Source: Aeromonas dhakensis (GTDB lineage: Bacteria > Pseudomonadota > Gammaproteobacteria > Enterobacterales > Aeromonadaceae). Taken from it: 64,000 nucleotides of DNA. This document shows, in pieces, positions 24,497 through 32,414 of the stretch. The translations under genes were made by a program, and so were the position numbers. The DNA lies in assembly GCF_000820305.1 (NCBI RefSeq), contig NZ_CDBH01000032.1, positions 1-64,000 of the forward strand, given 5' to 3'. The notes under the pieces were generated by a model. The model was not told where the DNA came from and ran no database searches. It worked only from the letters and a program-made list of their open reading frames with translations. The number at the start of each line of letters is the position of its first letter. Positions within the stretch are counted from its first letter, which is position 1.

Positions 24497-25411
24497 TCAG
24501 GGTTTGCCGGTGGCGGGCTCGCCCGGTCCGAAGCGCTGGGTGAGGGGATCGTAAAGATAGGGGTGGTAATCGAAGTCGAGTCCCTGCAGCAGGGGGTTGT
24601 CCAGTCTGAACAGTTGCCGCTGGTCGAGCCTGGCAAACGCCAGCGCCGGCTGGTAAGCCTTGAGCCAGAGCGCCTGTAGTGAGCCATCCTGCCAGGCCAG
24701 CTGCAGGCCGGCCCGGATCCGGCGCAGGGCACGCTGGTTCTCCTTGTGGCTGTAGAAGAGGTGGACGAAGGGGTAGTAGAGCGCCAGATGCTGGTCGACC
24801 GTCAGCGGCCCCAGATCCTTGTGGGTATCCAGCTCGCTCAGCAGCTCGTTGGCACCCCGGCAGAAGAGGTCAACCCGGCCGCGCACCACCAGCTTGAACA
24901 ACCGCTCGTAGCCCTCGACCTCTTGTACCTTGAAGCCGGCGGCGCGCAGTATGTCGGCATCCTGCCAGCCGCGGCCCTGGCCATGGGTGAACTGCTGCAG
25001 ATCGCTGAGGGTGCGCACCCGGGCCACGGCCTGCTGCTGCTTGGGGCTGACGAAGCAGATGCGATAGCCGAGAATGCCGAGATCCACCGGGAAGCGGACA
25101 TAGTCGAGGTCGTGGCTCCCCTCCGGGCGCGGGAAGCTGTCGATGGCCAGCAGGTTGGGGTAGAGGTTGTATTGCAGCACCTGACGCAGCCGGGTCCGGC
25201 TCATGGACGGGGCCGGGCGTAGTTCGTAGTCACCGAAGCTGTCGCGGGTCTTCTCCAGGGCCAGCTGCAGCAGCTGCTGGCCGTAGAGGGAACGTAAATC
25301 CCGGTCACTCTCCGGGCTGACATAGGTCACTATGTCCGCGGCCGGCAGCAGGGGGGAGAAGAGCAGACTGCCGGCCAGCAGCCCCAGGATCATCGTTCTG
25401 TGGTTCATCAT
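24497..25411 (-). CDS. Periplasmic binding-type protein, paralogue 2 of 3
   Basis: A 304-residue paralogue of the protein at 23545-24426 and transcribed in the same direction 70 bases upstream. The signal peptide ends LLPAADI. It shares TYVSPESDRDLRSLYGQQ, LALEKTRDSFGDYE, YRICFVSP and VDLFCRGANELL, with the same Cys pair. It probably arose by tandem duplication. The start is the ATG at 25411 (the second Met is one codon later); the ribosome site is weak. Function unknown. Confidence 0.72.
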   Translation of the reverse strand: MMNHRTMILGLLAGSLLFSPLLPAADIVTYVSPESDRDLRSLYGQQLLQLALEKTRDSFGDYELRPAPSMSRTRLRQVLQYNLYPNLLAIDSFPRPEGSHDLDYVRFPVDLGILGYRICFVSPKQQQAVARVRTLSDLQQFTHGQGRGWQDADILRAAGFKVQEVEGYERLFKLVVRGRVDLFCRGANELLSELDTHKDLGPLTVDQHLALYYPFVHLFYSHKENQRALRRIRAGLQLAWQDGSLQALWLKAYQPALAFARLDQRQLFRLDNPLLQGLDFDYHPYLYDPLTQRFGPGEPATGKP

Positions 25412-25511
25412 ACCGCTCACTACTGTCACATTGAGTTGAGTGTAGCGGTTGATGGCGTCGGGACGGGCTCTCCGGCGCCGGAACCTGCGGCCTTTACCTG
25501 CCGCGCGATCG

Positions 25512-26201
25512 CTACCAGAACAGCTGACCCAGCAGAGGCGCCAGCAGCACTGTCACCATGCCGGCGATCATCATCACCATGCTGGAGACCACCCCCTCCT
25601 CGTTGCCCATCTGATAGGCCTTGGCGGTGCCGGCGCCGTGGGCCGAGGCACCAAAGCCCGCCCCCTTGCCGAGCCGGCTGCGAATGGCCAGCAGGGTGAG
25701 CACGCTCTCTCCCACCGCCATGCCGATGACGCCGGTCAGTACCACGAACAGCGCGGTGAGATCGCTCTGACCGCCGATGGCGCGGGTCGCCTCCACCGCG
25801 AAGGGGGTGGTGATGGAGCGCATCGCCAGACTGCGCTGCAGCATGTCGGAGAGATCAAGCCAGCGGGCCAGCAGCACGGTACTGCCCACCGCCATCATGA
25901 CGGAGGCGACCACCCCCACCGACAGTGACAGCCAGTGGCGGCGAATGAGCCGGCGGTTCTCGTAGACCGGCACCGCGAAGGCCACGGTGGCCGGCCCCAG
26001 CAGCCAGAGCAGCCAATGGGATTCGGCCATGTAGTCCTGATAGGGGATATGGAACAGCATGACGACCGCCACCAGCAGGGTCGGCGCCAGCAGCAGCGGC
26101 ATCAGTGGCAGGATGCGCTTCTTGCCGTAGAGCCATTTGCTGGCGTAGTAGAAGAGCAGGGTCAGGGCGAAGCAGAGCAGGCCGAGCAGGGTATCAGACA
26201 T
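25512..26201 (-). CDS. CidB/LrgB-family inner-membrane protein
   Basis: A 229-residue protein with six or seven membrane helices and the LrgB/YohK signature: the RSITTPFAVEATRAIGG and GESVLTLLAI blocks and GAGTAKAYQMGNEEG near the C-terminus. The family partners with CidA/LrgA holin-like proteins and is linked to murein hydrolase control and, in some bacteria, to pyruvate/glycolate uptake. Its ATG overlaps the end of the cidA-like gene by 8 bases, so the two are a coupled operon under the divergent LysR gene. Confidence 0.9.
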   Translation of the reverse strand: MSDTLLGLLCFALTLLFYYASKWLYGKKRILPLMPLLLAPTLLVAVVMLFHIPYQDYMAESHWLLWLLGPATVAFAVPVYENRRLIRRHWLSLSVGVVASVMMAVGSTVLLARWLDLSDMLQRSLAMRSITTPFAVEATRAIGGQSDLTALFVVLTGVIGMAVGESVLTLLAIRSRLGKGAGFGASAHGAGTAKAYQMGNEEGVVSSMVMMIAGMVTVLLAPLLGQLFW

Positions 26202-26595
26202 GGCGACGACTCCGGCGGGCCAGTTTCAACTCGAGGCGGTAGACCCTGTCCACCACCAGCGCCGTGGTGCCGAGCACCAGGGTTGTGCTCACCAGCAGCA
26301 CCACCATGATGCGCCACCCCTCCTGCAACAGCAGCTCCTGATAGTTAACCACCGCCACCACGGCGGGGACGAAGAACAGCAGCATTTCCGCCAGCAGCCA
26401 GCGGGCGCCGGCTTCAAACCACTGGGCCTTGACCACCCCGAGCAGGATGCAGGCCAGCAGCAACAGCATGCCGGTGAGGTTGGCGGGCAGCGGCAGGTGG
26501 AGGGTGCGCACCGCGGTATCGGCCAGCAGCCAGATGGCGGCCAGCAACAGGATCTGGAAGGGGGTTTGTAACCAGCGAAGGGAGAGGGCTTTCAT
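26194..26595 (-). CDS. CidA/LrgA-family holin-like protein
   Basis: A 133-residue inner-membrane protein with four predicted helices and the LrgA signature (LPLPANLTGMLLLLACIL and EMLLFFVPAVVAVVNY). First gene of a cidAB-like operon, the role of which may be in controlled lysis or in transport of small organic acids. It is divergent from a LysR gene at 26723 across 127 bases containing a strong palindrome, matching the cidR-cidAB arrangement of Bacillus and others. Confidence 0.9.
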   Translation of the reverse strand: MKALSLRWLQTPFQILLLAAIWLLADTAVRTLHLPLPANLTGMLLLLACILLGVVKAQWFEAGARWLLAEMLLFFVPAVVAVVNYQELLLQEGWRIMVVLLVSTTLVLGTTALVVDRVYRLELKLARRSRRHV

Positions 26596-26671
26596 GATAT
26601 GGGTCTTTCTGTGAACTTGCTCACAGTATAGGGATGGGTTAAACCTGCAAAAAATGAATTAAAATTATCAA

Positions 26672-26694
26672 AATCATGCCAAATAGGCATGATT
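26672..26694. promoter_or_regulatory. Likely LysR operator between cidA-like and lysR genes
   Basis: AATCATGCC-AAATA-GGCATGATT is a 9-bp perfect inverted repeat with a 5-base centre and contains the LysR consensus T-N11-A. It is the only strong palindrome in the divergent region and lies 29 bases before the lysR start. Confidence 0.7.
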
Positions 26695-26722
26695 CAGTTT
26701 TGCCGTCTGTCAGGAGATCGCC

Positions 26723-27598
26723 ATGGACATCCGCGCCCTGCGTTACTTTGTCGAACTGGTGCGGGAACAGAGCTTCACCCGCGCCTCCGAGAAACTGTTC
26801 GTCACCCAGCCCACCATCAGCAAGATGATCCGCAACATGGAGGAGGAGCTGGGCCAGCCCCTGCTGAGCCGCGCGGGACGCCGCTTCACCCTGACCGACA
26901 GCGGCCGGGTATTGTTCAACCGGGCCCAGACCATCCTGGCCGAAATGCAGCAACTGGAGGCGGAACTCGCCGATCTGCAGAGCCTGCAATTTGGCCGGCT
27001 GGCCCTCGGCATTCCGCCCATGGTGGGTCACGTCTATGCGGATCTGATCCGCGCCTATCGCAGCCGCTACCCCAAGGTCGAACTCTCCATCGTCGAGTAC
27101 GGTGGCCGGCGCATCGAGCAGGCGGTGCTGGAAGGGGAGCTGGATCTCGCCATCACCATGCTGCCGACCAGGGAGGAGGGGGCTTTGAGCGTCCTGGAGC
27201 TGGATCAGTATCCCATTCAGGTGGTGCTGCCCGATCTGCCGCGTTGGCGGGATTGCGGCGAGATCCGGCTGGAGGCGCTGCGGGACGAGCCCTTCCTGCT
27301 CTACACCCAGGCTTTCACCCTGAGCGAGCGGCTGGAACAGGCGTGCCGGGTGGCCGGTTTCGAGCCTCAGGTGGCGGCGCGCAGCAGCCAGTGGGACTTT
27401 CTCACCGCCATGGTGCGCAGCGGCATGGGGGTCGCCTTTTTGCCCGAGCCCATCTGCCGCCGGCTGACGCCGGACGGCCTGGTGCTGAGGCCGCTGGTGC
27501 CAGAGCTGAGCTGGCGGCTCGGGGTGATCTGGCCGAGCGAGCGCTATCTCTCCCGCACCGCCGAGGCCTGGCTGGCGCTCTGCCGCGAGCAGGGCTGA
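26723..27598 (+). CDS. LysR-family regulator, CidR-like
   Basis: A 291-residue LysR regulator with the HTH at 18-37 (SFTRASEKLFVTQPTISKMI) and an effector-binding domain (about 90-290). Its divergent position from a cidAB operon and the palindrome between them suggest that it controls that operon, perhaps responding to a small organic acid as CidR/CcpE-type proteins do. AGGAG is 6 bases before the ATG. The gene ends 7 bases before the convergent paralogue 3. Confidence 0.85.
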   Translation: MDIRALRYFVELVREQSFTRASEKLFVTQPTISKMIRNMEEELGQPLLSRAGRRFTLTDSGRVLFNRAQTILAEMQQLEAELADLQSLQFGRLALGIPPMVGHVYADLIRAYRSRYPKVELSIVEYGGRRIEQAVLEGELDLAITMLPTREEGALSVLELDQYPIQVVLPDLPRWRDCGEIRLEALRDEPFLLYTQAFTLSERLEQACRVAGFEPQVAARSSQWDFLTAMVRSGMGVAFLPEPICRRLTPDGLVLRPLVPELSWRLGVIWPSERYLSRTAEAWLALCREQG

Positions 27599-27604
27599 GC
27601 CTCA

Positions 27605-28483
27605 TCAGGGTTTGCCGAAGCGATCCGTCGCCGGGTTGTAGAAGTAGTGCTGGTAATCGAAGTTGATGCCCTTGAGGAAAGGATTCTCCAGCTTCAGCAT
27701 GCGCCTCTGCTTGAGCCCGGCGAAGGCGATGGCGGGACCGAAACTGCGGCGCCACAAGGCTTGCAGCGAACCATCCTGCCAGGCTTGCTGCAGCCCCGTC
27801 TCCACCCGCCTCATGGCCTCGCCGTTGGCGGCATTGGTATAGAAGACCCTGGGCAGCGGATAGTAGAGCAGCAGGGAGCTGTCCATCTTCAACCCCTTGA
27901 TCTCCTTGTGGGTGAGCAGTTCGCTGCGTAGCTCGCTCGCCCCGCGGCACAGGAGATCGAAGCGGCCGCGAGCCACCATCTTGAACAGCATCTCGTAGCC
28001 GTCGACCTCCACCACCTTGAGGCCTGCATGGCGCAGTATCTCCACGTCCAGCCAGCCCTTGCCCTGACCGAAGCTGAAGCGACGCAACCCCTCGAGGTCG
28101 TGCACCTGTGCCATGGCCGCCTGTTGGCCTGGGCTGACGAAACAGATGCGGTAACTGACGATGCCAAGATGGACAGGAAAACGGACATAGGCCAGCCCTT
28201 TCTCGTCCCGCGCGCTGCTGTAGCTGTCCATGGCGAACAGGTTGGTAAAGCTGTTGAGCTCCAGACTGAGCCGGACCCGAGCCTTGGTCATGGGCGGCGC
28301 TGGTTGCAGCTCATAGTCACCGAAGGTGTCGCGGGTCTTGTCGAGGGCGAGGCGGAGCAGCTCCCTGTCATAGGTCATGCGTGGGTCCTTCTCGCTCTCC
28401 GGGCTGATATAGGTAAAGCGGGTCGCCGCCAACGACGTGGAGGAGAGGAAGAGGGAGAGAAGCAGGAACAGGAGTCTATACAT
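27605..28483 (-). CDS. Periplasmic binding-type protein, paralogue 3 of 3
   Basis: A 292-residue paralogue of the proteins at 23545-24426 and 24497-25411, with a signal peptide (ends SLAA). It shares TYISPESEKDPRMTYDRE, LALDKTRDTFGDYE, YRICFVSPGQQ and FDLLCRGASEL. It is closer in sequence to paralogue 1 (both have YPLPRVFYT/FFT and an N/Q-x-Y-FY tail). Separated from the other two by the cidAB/lysR genes. The ribosome site is poor (GCCTGG). Ligand and role unknown. Confidence 0.72.
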   Translation of the reverse strand: MYRLLFLLLSLFLSSTSLAATRFTYISPESEKDPRMTYDRELLRLALDKTRDTFGDYELQPAPPMTKARVRLSLELNSFTNLFAMDSYSSARDEKGLAYVRFPVHLGIVSYRICFVSPGQQAAMAQVHDLEGLRRFSFGQGKGWLDVEILRHAGLKVVEVDGYEMLFKMVARGRFDLLCRGASELRSELLTHKEIKGLKMDSSLLLYYPLPRVFYTNAANGEAMRRVETGLQQAWQDGSLQALWRRSFGPAIAFAGLKQRRMLKLENPFLKGINFDYQHYFYNPATDRFGKP

Positions 28484-28537
28484 CCAGGCTAGGCTCTATG
28501 ATTTTGTTTCATCCATTATAGTTCGGCCCTCAGCCGT

Positions 28538-29974
28538 TCAGGCGTGCCGGTCGCTTGCCAGCAGGCTGCCCAGCCGGCGGCAGAGGCGGCGCAGGGTCTG
28601 GTTGTCGAGGGAGGCAAAGCCGAGCAGCCACCCCTCCTGCGTTGGCGGGCCCAGGTAGAACTGGCCGAGGGGACGCAGCCCCAGCCCCTGTGCGTTGGCG
28701 GCCTCTGTCCAGCGCGCCTCGCCGCCGGGGGGCAGCCGCACGGCGCACTGCAGGCCGGCCCCGCCGTGGATGGGGGTGAGGGCGGGGCAGTGGCTGACCA
28801 GCTCGGCCAGCAGCAGGTCGCGGCGGCTCTGATAGACCAACCTGCTCTGGCGCAGGTGGGTGGCGAAGTGGCCGGCGCGGATGAAGTCGGCAGTCACCGC
28901 TTGCAGCAGCTGGTTGCTGTGGCCGTCGACCGCGGCCCGGGCCCGACAGAAGGACTCCATCAGCGGCCTGGGCAGCACCAGGTAGGCGAGGCGCAGCGAG
29001 CCGAACAGCACCTTGCTGAAGGTGCCCACGTAGAGCACCCGTCCCTGACCATCCAACCCCTGCAGGGCGGGGAGCGGCCGCTGATCGTACTGGTACTCGC
29101 CGTCGTAGTCGTCCTCTAGGATCCAGGCGCCGTGCCGCTCGGCCTCGGCCAGCAGCGCCATCCGCCGCGGCAGGCTCATGGGCACGCCGAGGGGATACTG
29201 GTGGGCCGGCGTGGTGTAGATGAGCCGCGGCGCCGGGTGATCCCCCTGTGGGTTGAGCCCCTCTTCATCCACCGGCACCGGGTGCACCCGGGCGCCGGCA
29301 CTCTCCATGGCGGTGCGGGCCCCGGGGTAGCCGGGGTCCTCCACCCAGACGGTATCGCCGGCATCGATCAGCAGCTGGGTCGCCAGCAGGATCCCCTGCT
29401 GGGAGCTGGTGAGGATCAGGATCTGATCCGGCTCGCACATCACGCCGCGCGACTGCACCAGATAGCTGCTGATGGCGCCGCGCAGTGCCTCCAGCCCCTG
29501 CGGATCCCCGTAATTCATCCAGTCGCCGGCGTGCCGGCGCCACTGCTGCTGCATCAACCGGCCCCACAGGGCCTGGGGGAAGAGGCGGGGATCCGGCTGG
29601 CTGGAGGCAAAGGAGCGGCCCACCTCGGGCACGTCGTGGCAGGCGCCGCTGTCGGCCATCTCCTGACCTCGGCGCGACAGACCGGCCGCTGACTGGGGCG
29701 GGCGCGGAGTCGGGGAGACCGCCGCCAGCGCCACGAAACTGCCGGCCCCCACCTTGCGTACCAGATAGCCTTCCGCCTCCAGCCGGCCATAGGCCAGCTC
29801 CACCGTGCTGCGAGAGACCCCCAGATCCGCGGCCAGCATGCGGCTGGCGGGCAGCCGGCTGTGCTGGGGCAGGTGGCCGGCCAGCATGGCCGAACGCAGG
29901 GTGCGCACCAGCTGTTCGTGCAGCGGCAGATCGCTGGCTTGCTGGGTGGCAAACAGGGTGGGCAGGGCAGGCAT
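28538..29974 (-). CDS. MocR-type regulator (GntR HTH plus aminotransferase domain)
   Basis: A 478-residue fusion of an N-terminal GntR winged helix (about 15-80; RLPASRMLAADLGVSRSTVELAYGRL) with a class I aminotransferase-like domain (about 110-470). The PLP Lys is in YVGTFSKVLFGSLRL and the family DYDGEYQYD block is present. Such proteins (PdxR, GabR) sense PLP and an amine. I chose the ATG at 29974 because GGGAG sits 6 bases upstream; an upstream ATG at 30007 has no site. It is divergent from the OsmC-rhodanese-GNAT operon and may control it. Confidence 0.86.
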   Translation of the reverse strand: MPALPTLFATQQASDLPLHEQLVRTLRSAMLAGHLPQHSRLPASRMLAADLGVSRSTVELAYGRLEAEGYLVRKVGAGSFVALAAVSPTPRPPQSAAGLSRRGQEMADSGACHDVPEVGRSFASSQPDPRLFPQALWGRLMQQQWRRHAGDWMNYGDPQGLEALRGAISSYLVQSRGVMCEPDQILILTSSQQGILLATQLLIDAGDTVWVEDPGYPGARTAMESAGARVHPVPVDEEGLNPQGDHPAPRLIYTTPAHQYPLGVPMSLPRRMALLAEAERHGAWILEDDYDGEYQYDQRPLPALQGLDGQGRVLYVGTFSKVLFGSLRLAYLVLPRPLMESFCRARAAVDGHSNQLLQAVTADFIRAGHFATHLRQSRLVYQSRRDLLLAELVSHCPALTPIHGGAGLQCAVRLPPGGEARWTEAANAQGLGLRPLGQFYLGPPTQEGWLLGFASLDNQTLRRLCRRLGSLLASDRHA

Positions 29975-30105
29975 GGGGAGCTCCCGGGCGCTAATTGGTC
30001 TGCTCATATTGGCAAAATTGGTCGGCGTGGCAAGGCCATTATGTCGCTACATTGAGGCTCAAGGTTCGGGATCCACAACGATTGGCAATTGAGAAAGGAG
30101 TCTGC

Positions 30106-30573
30106 ATGTCGGAGTACAGCGCCACCATCAGCTGGCAGCGCGGGGCTAGCGAGCCCTTCGTCGATCAACGCTACAGCCGGGCCCACTGGTGGGAGTTCGA
30201 CGGCGGCGTCAGGGTGCCCGCCTCCTCGTCCCCCCACGTGGTGCCGCTGCCCTGGTCGGTGGCCGAGCACGTCGATCCGGAAGAGGCCTTCGTCGCGGCT
30301 ATCTCCAGCTGCCACATGCTCACCTTCCTCTGGCTGGCGGCCAGGGCGGGCTATCGGGTGGAGAGCTACCGGGACGAGGCGGTGGGCATCATGGAGGCCA
30401 ATACCCGCACTCGTCAGGCCATCACCCGGGTCACCCTGCAGCCGCTGGTGCAGTTCGGCGGCGAACGCCAGCCGGATCTGGTCGCGCTTGAGCAGTTGCA
30501 CCACCAGGCCCACGAGGAGTGTTTCATCGCCAACTCGGTCACCACAGTCATCACCACCCGGATCCGGGTGTGA
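30106..30573 (+). CDS. OsmC-family peroxiredoxin-like protein
   Basis: A 155-residue OsmC/Ohr-type protein. It has the conserved DPEEAFVAAISSCHMLTFLWLA block, which places the first redox Cys of the family, and HEECFIANSV with the second Cys near the C-terminus. OsmC proteins reduce organic hydroperoxides. AAAGGAG is 5 bases before the ATG. It is the first gene of a three-gene operon with rhodanese and GNAT genes and is divergent from the MocR gene. Confidence 0.87.
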   Translation: MSEYSATISWQRGASEPFVDQRYSRAHWWEFDGGVRVPASSSPHVVPLPWSVAEHVDPEEAFVAAISSCHMLTFLWLAARAGYRVESYRDEAVGIMEANTRTRQAITRVTLQPLVQFGGERQPDLVALEQLHHQAHEECFIANSVTTVITTRIRV

Positions 30574-30590
30574 GTACAAGGAGCGTCACT

Positions 30591-31028
30591 ATGAGTCATG
30601 TATTGAGCAGCGGACTGGCCAGCGCCGAGCAAGCCCGCCTCTTCTTCGAGGCCCAGCTGGCCTTTCGCACCGACCCGGCGGATCTGGCCGCCGATCTGCT
30701 GGCCGGGGAAGAGCAGATCGTGGTCATCGACACCCGCTCTGCCGGTCACTACGCCGAGGGACACATCCCCGGTGCCATCAGCTTCCCCCACGCCACTATG
30801 AACCCGGCCACCACGGCAGTACTGGCGCGGGACAAGGTCTATGTCTGCTATTGCGACGGCATCGGCTGCAACGGCTCGACCCGTGGCGCCTGCAAGCTGG
30901 CGGCGCTCGGCTTTCAGGTCAAGGAGCTGATCGGTGGCCTGCACTGGTGGCGGCAGGACGGTTTTGCGGTCGCTACCGGTAGCGAACCGGGTGTGCTGCA
31001 AACGGGAGGGATTGCCTGTGGCTGCTGA
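30591..31028 (+). CDS. Rhodanese-like sulfurtransferase
   Basis: A 145-residue single-domain rhodanese with the CH2A motif IDTRSAGHYAEGHIPGA and the active-site loop CYCDGIGCNGS (Cys86, Cys88, Cys93). The loop is of the CDG-x-GCN kind and I cannot say which Cys is catalytic. A pair of Cys ends the protein (IACGC). AAGGAG is 7 bases before the ATG. The downstream GNAT gene starts inside its last codons. Confidence 0.85.
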   Translation: MSHVLSSGLASAEQARLFFEAQLAFRTDPADLAADLLAGEEQIVVIDTRSAGHYAEGHIPGAISFPHATMNPATTAVLARDKVYVCYCDGIGCNGSTRGACKLAALGFQVKELIGGLHWWRQDGFAVATGSEPGVLQTGGIACGC

Positions 31029-31752
31029 TATCCATCTGAACGAGTTCGACCAGCCGGTCGGAGCGCCGCTGCCCGACTGGCGGGGCGCCGAGTTTCCGCC
31101 CCGCCGCACGCTCAACGGCTGGGGCTGCCGGCTGGAGCCGCTGGATCCCGAGCGTCACGGCCCCGGCCTGTGGCAGGCCTTCCGCGCCGACAGTGGGGCC
31201 ATGTGGACCTATCTGACCACAGGCCCCTATGCAACAGAGGCGGATATGCTGGTCTGGCTGCGAGAGTGCGCCGCCAAGACAGACCCCCAGTTCTACACCA
31301 TCTTCGACGAGGATGGCGAACAGCCGCTGGGGCTGGCCAGCTACCTGCGCATCGACCCTCTGGCGGGCAGCATAGAGGTGGGCTGGCTGCACTTTTCCCC
31401 CGCCCTGCAGCGCTCAAGGCTGGCGACGGCGGCCATGGCGCTGATGATGGCCAATGCCTTCGCCCTCGGCTACCGTCGTTACGAATGGAAGTGCAATGCC
31501 TTGAACAAGCCCTCCTGGCAGGCGGCGCTGCGGCTCGGTTTCAGTTACGAGGGGACCTTTCGCCAGAACCGGGTGGACAAGGGGCGGACGCGGGACACCG
31601 CCTGGTTCTCGGTGATCGACAGTGAGTGGCCGGCGCTGCAGGATTGCTTTGCGCGCTGGCTGGCGCCCGACAACTTCGATGAGCGCGGCAGGCAGCGGTT
31701 GCGGTTGTCCGAACTGACCACAGCTTGTCGTGCCGATGGTCAGTTGCCGTGA
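31018..31752 (+). CDS. GNAT N-acetyltransferase (RimJ/RimL-like)
   Basis: A 244-residue acetyltransferase of the RimJ/L type: LEPLDPERHGPGLWQAF at the start, YLRIDPLAGSIEVGWLHFSPALQ in the core, and YEWKCNALNKPSWQAALRLGFSYEGTFRQN, the cofactor/substrate block of this subgroup. Start is GTG at 31018, with GGGAGGG 7 bases upstream, overlapping the rhodanese stop by 11 bases. Substrate unknown; the operon context (peroxide and sulfur handling) does not settle it. Confidence 0.85.
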   Translation: MAADIHLNEFDQPVGAPLPDWRGAEFPPRRTLNGWGCRLEPLDPERHGPGLWQAFRADSGAMWTYLTTGPYATEADMLVWLRECAAKTDPQFYTIFDEDGEQPLGLASYLRIDPLAGSIEVGWLHFSPALQRSRLATAAMALMMANAFALGYRRYEWKCNALNKPSWQAALRLGFSYEGTFRQNRVDKGRTRDTAWFSVIDSEWPALQDCFARWLAPDNFDERGRQRLRLSELTTACRADGQLP

Positions 31753-31762
31753 CAAGACAAAC

Positions 31763-31784
31763 GAGGCCCCGCTCGCGGGGCCTC
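31763..31784. terminator. Hairpin between the convergent GNAT and ybaK genes
   Basis: GAGGCCCCGC-TC-GCGGGGCCTC, a 10-bp stem. It is followed by only short T-runs (TGTCATTT on plus, GTTTGT on minus), so termination may be inefficient. Confidence 0.6.
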
Positions 31785-31798
31785 TGTCATTTCAGGCG

Positions 31799-32269
31799 TT
31801 AGTCATGGTGCTCGCCGATGGGGGCGGCAATCCACTTCATCAGGCGCAGCATGTCGGCGGGGGCTACCCCGACCGAGAGGCCGCGCTTGCCGCCGCTCAC
31901 CAGGATCTCGTCAAACTGCATGGCAGAGTCGTCGAGCACGGTGGGCAACAGCTTCTTCTGGGCCAGCGGGCTGATGCCACCCACCTTGTAACCGGTCAGC
32001 TTCTCGGCCTCTGCCGGCTTCATCATCTCCACCTTCTTGAGACCGGTGGCCTTGGCCAGCTGCTTGAGGCTGCACAGCCCGGACGATGGGACGATGGCCA
32101 CCACCGCCTGCTTGTCGTGGTGGGCGATCAGGGTCTTGAACACCTGGGCTTCCGGCAGGCCGAGCTGGGTCGCGGCATGCTTGCCGAAGTCGTCGTGGGC
32201 TTCGCACTCGTAGGGGTAGAGCTTGTGGGGGATCTTGAGCTTTTTCAGCAGGTTGATGGCTGGTGTCAT
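31799..32269 (-). CDS. ybaK: Cys-tRNA(Pro)/Cys-tRNA(Cys) deacylase YbaK
   Basis: A 156-residue trans-editing enzyme that hydrolyses mischarged Cys-tRNA(Pro). It has the YbaK/ProX fold start (LLKKLKIPHKLYPYECEAHDDFG), the catalytic-type Lys in VFKTLIAH, and KKVEMMKPAEAEKLTGYKVGGISPL near the C-terminus. The ATG at 32269 is preceded by AAGG; the open frame extends 66 codons upstream without homology. Single gene. Confidence 0.92.
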   Translation of the reverse strand: MTPAINLLKKLKIPHKLYPYECEAHDDFGKHAATQLGLPEAQVFKTLIAHHDKQAVVAIVPSSGLCSLKQLAKATGLKKVEMMKPAEAEKLTGYKVGGISPLAQKKLLPTVLDDSAMQFDEILVSGGKRGLSVGVAPADMLRLMKWIAAPIGEHHD

Positions 32270-32369
32270 GATGAGAGCCTTGAGTCGAAACAAGGCCAAA
32301 CAGTCTGCGCCTGCCGGGCGGGTGATGCAAGCAGCCTGCATTGACAGGGAGGGATAAGGGGAGAGAGAC

Positions 32370-32397
32370 AAAAAAGCCCAGGTCAATGACCCGGGCT
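32370..32397 (-). terminator. Terminator of the phosphate transporter operon
   Basis: On the minus strand AGCCCGGGTC-ATT-GACCTGGGCT (one G-U pair) is followed by TTTTTGTCTC. It nearly repeats the terminator at 23483-23514. Confidence 0.82.
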
Positions 32398-32414
32398 CTT
32401 CACTGCGGTGCGCC

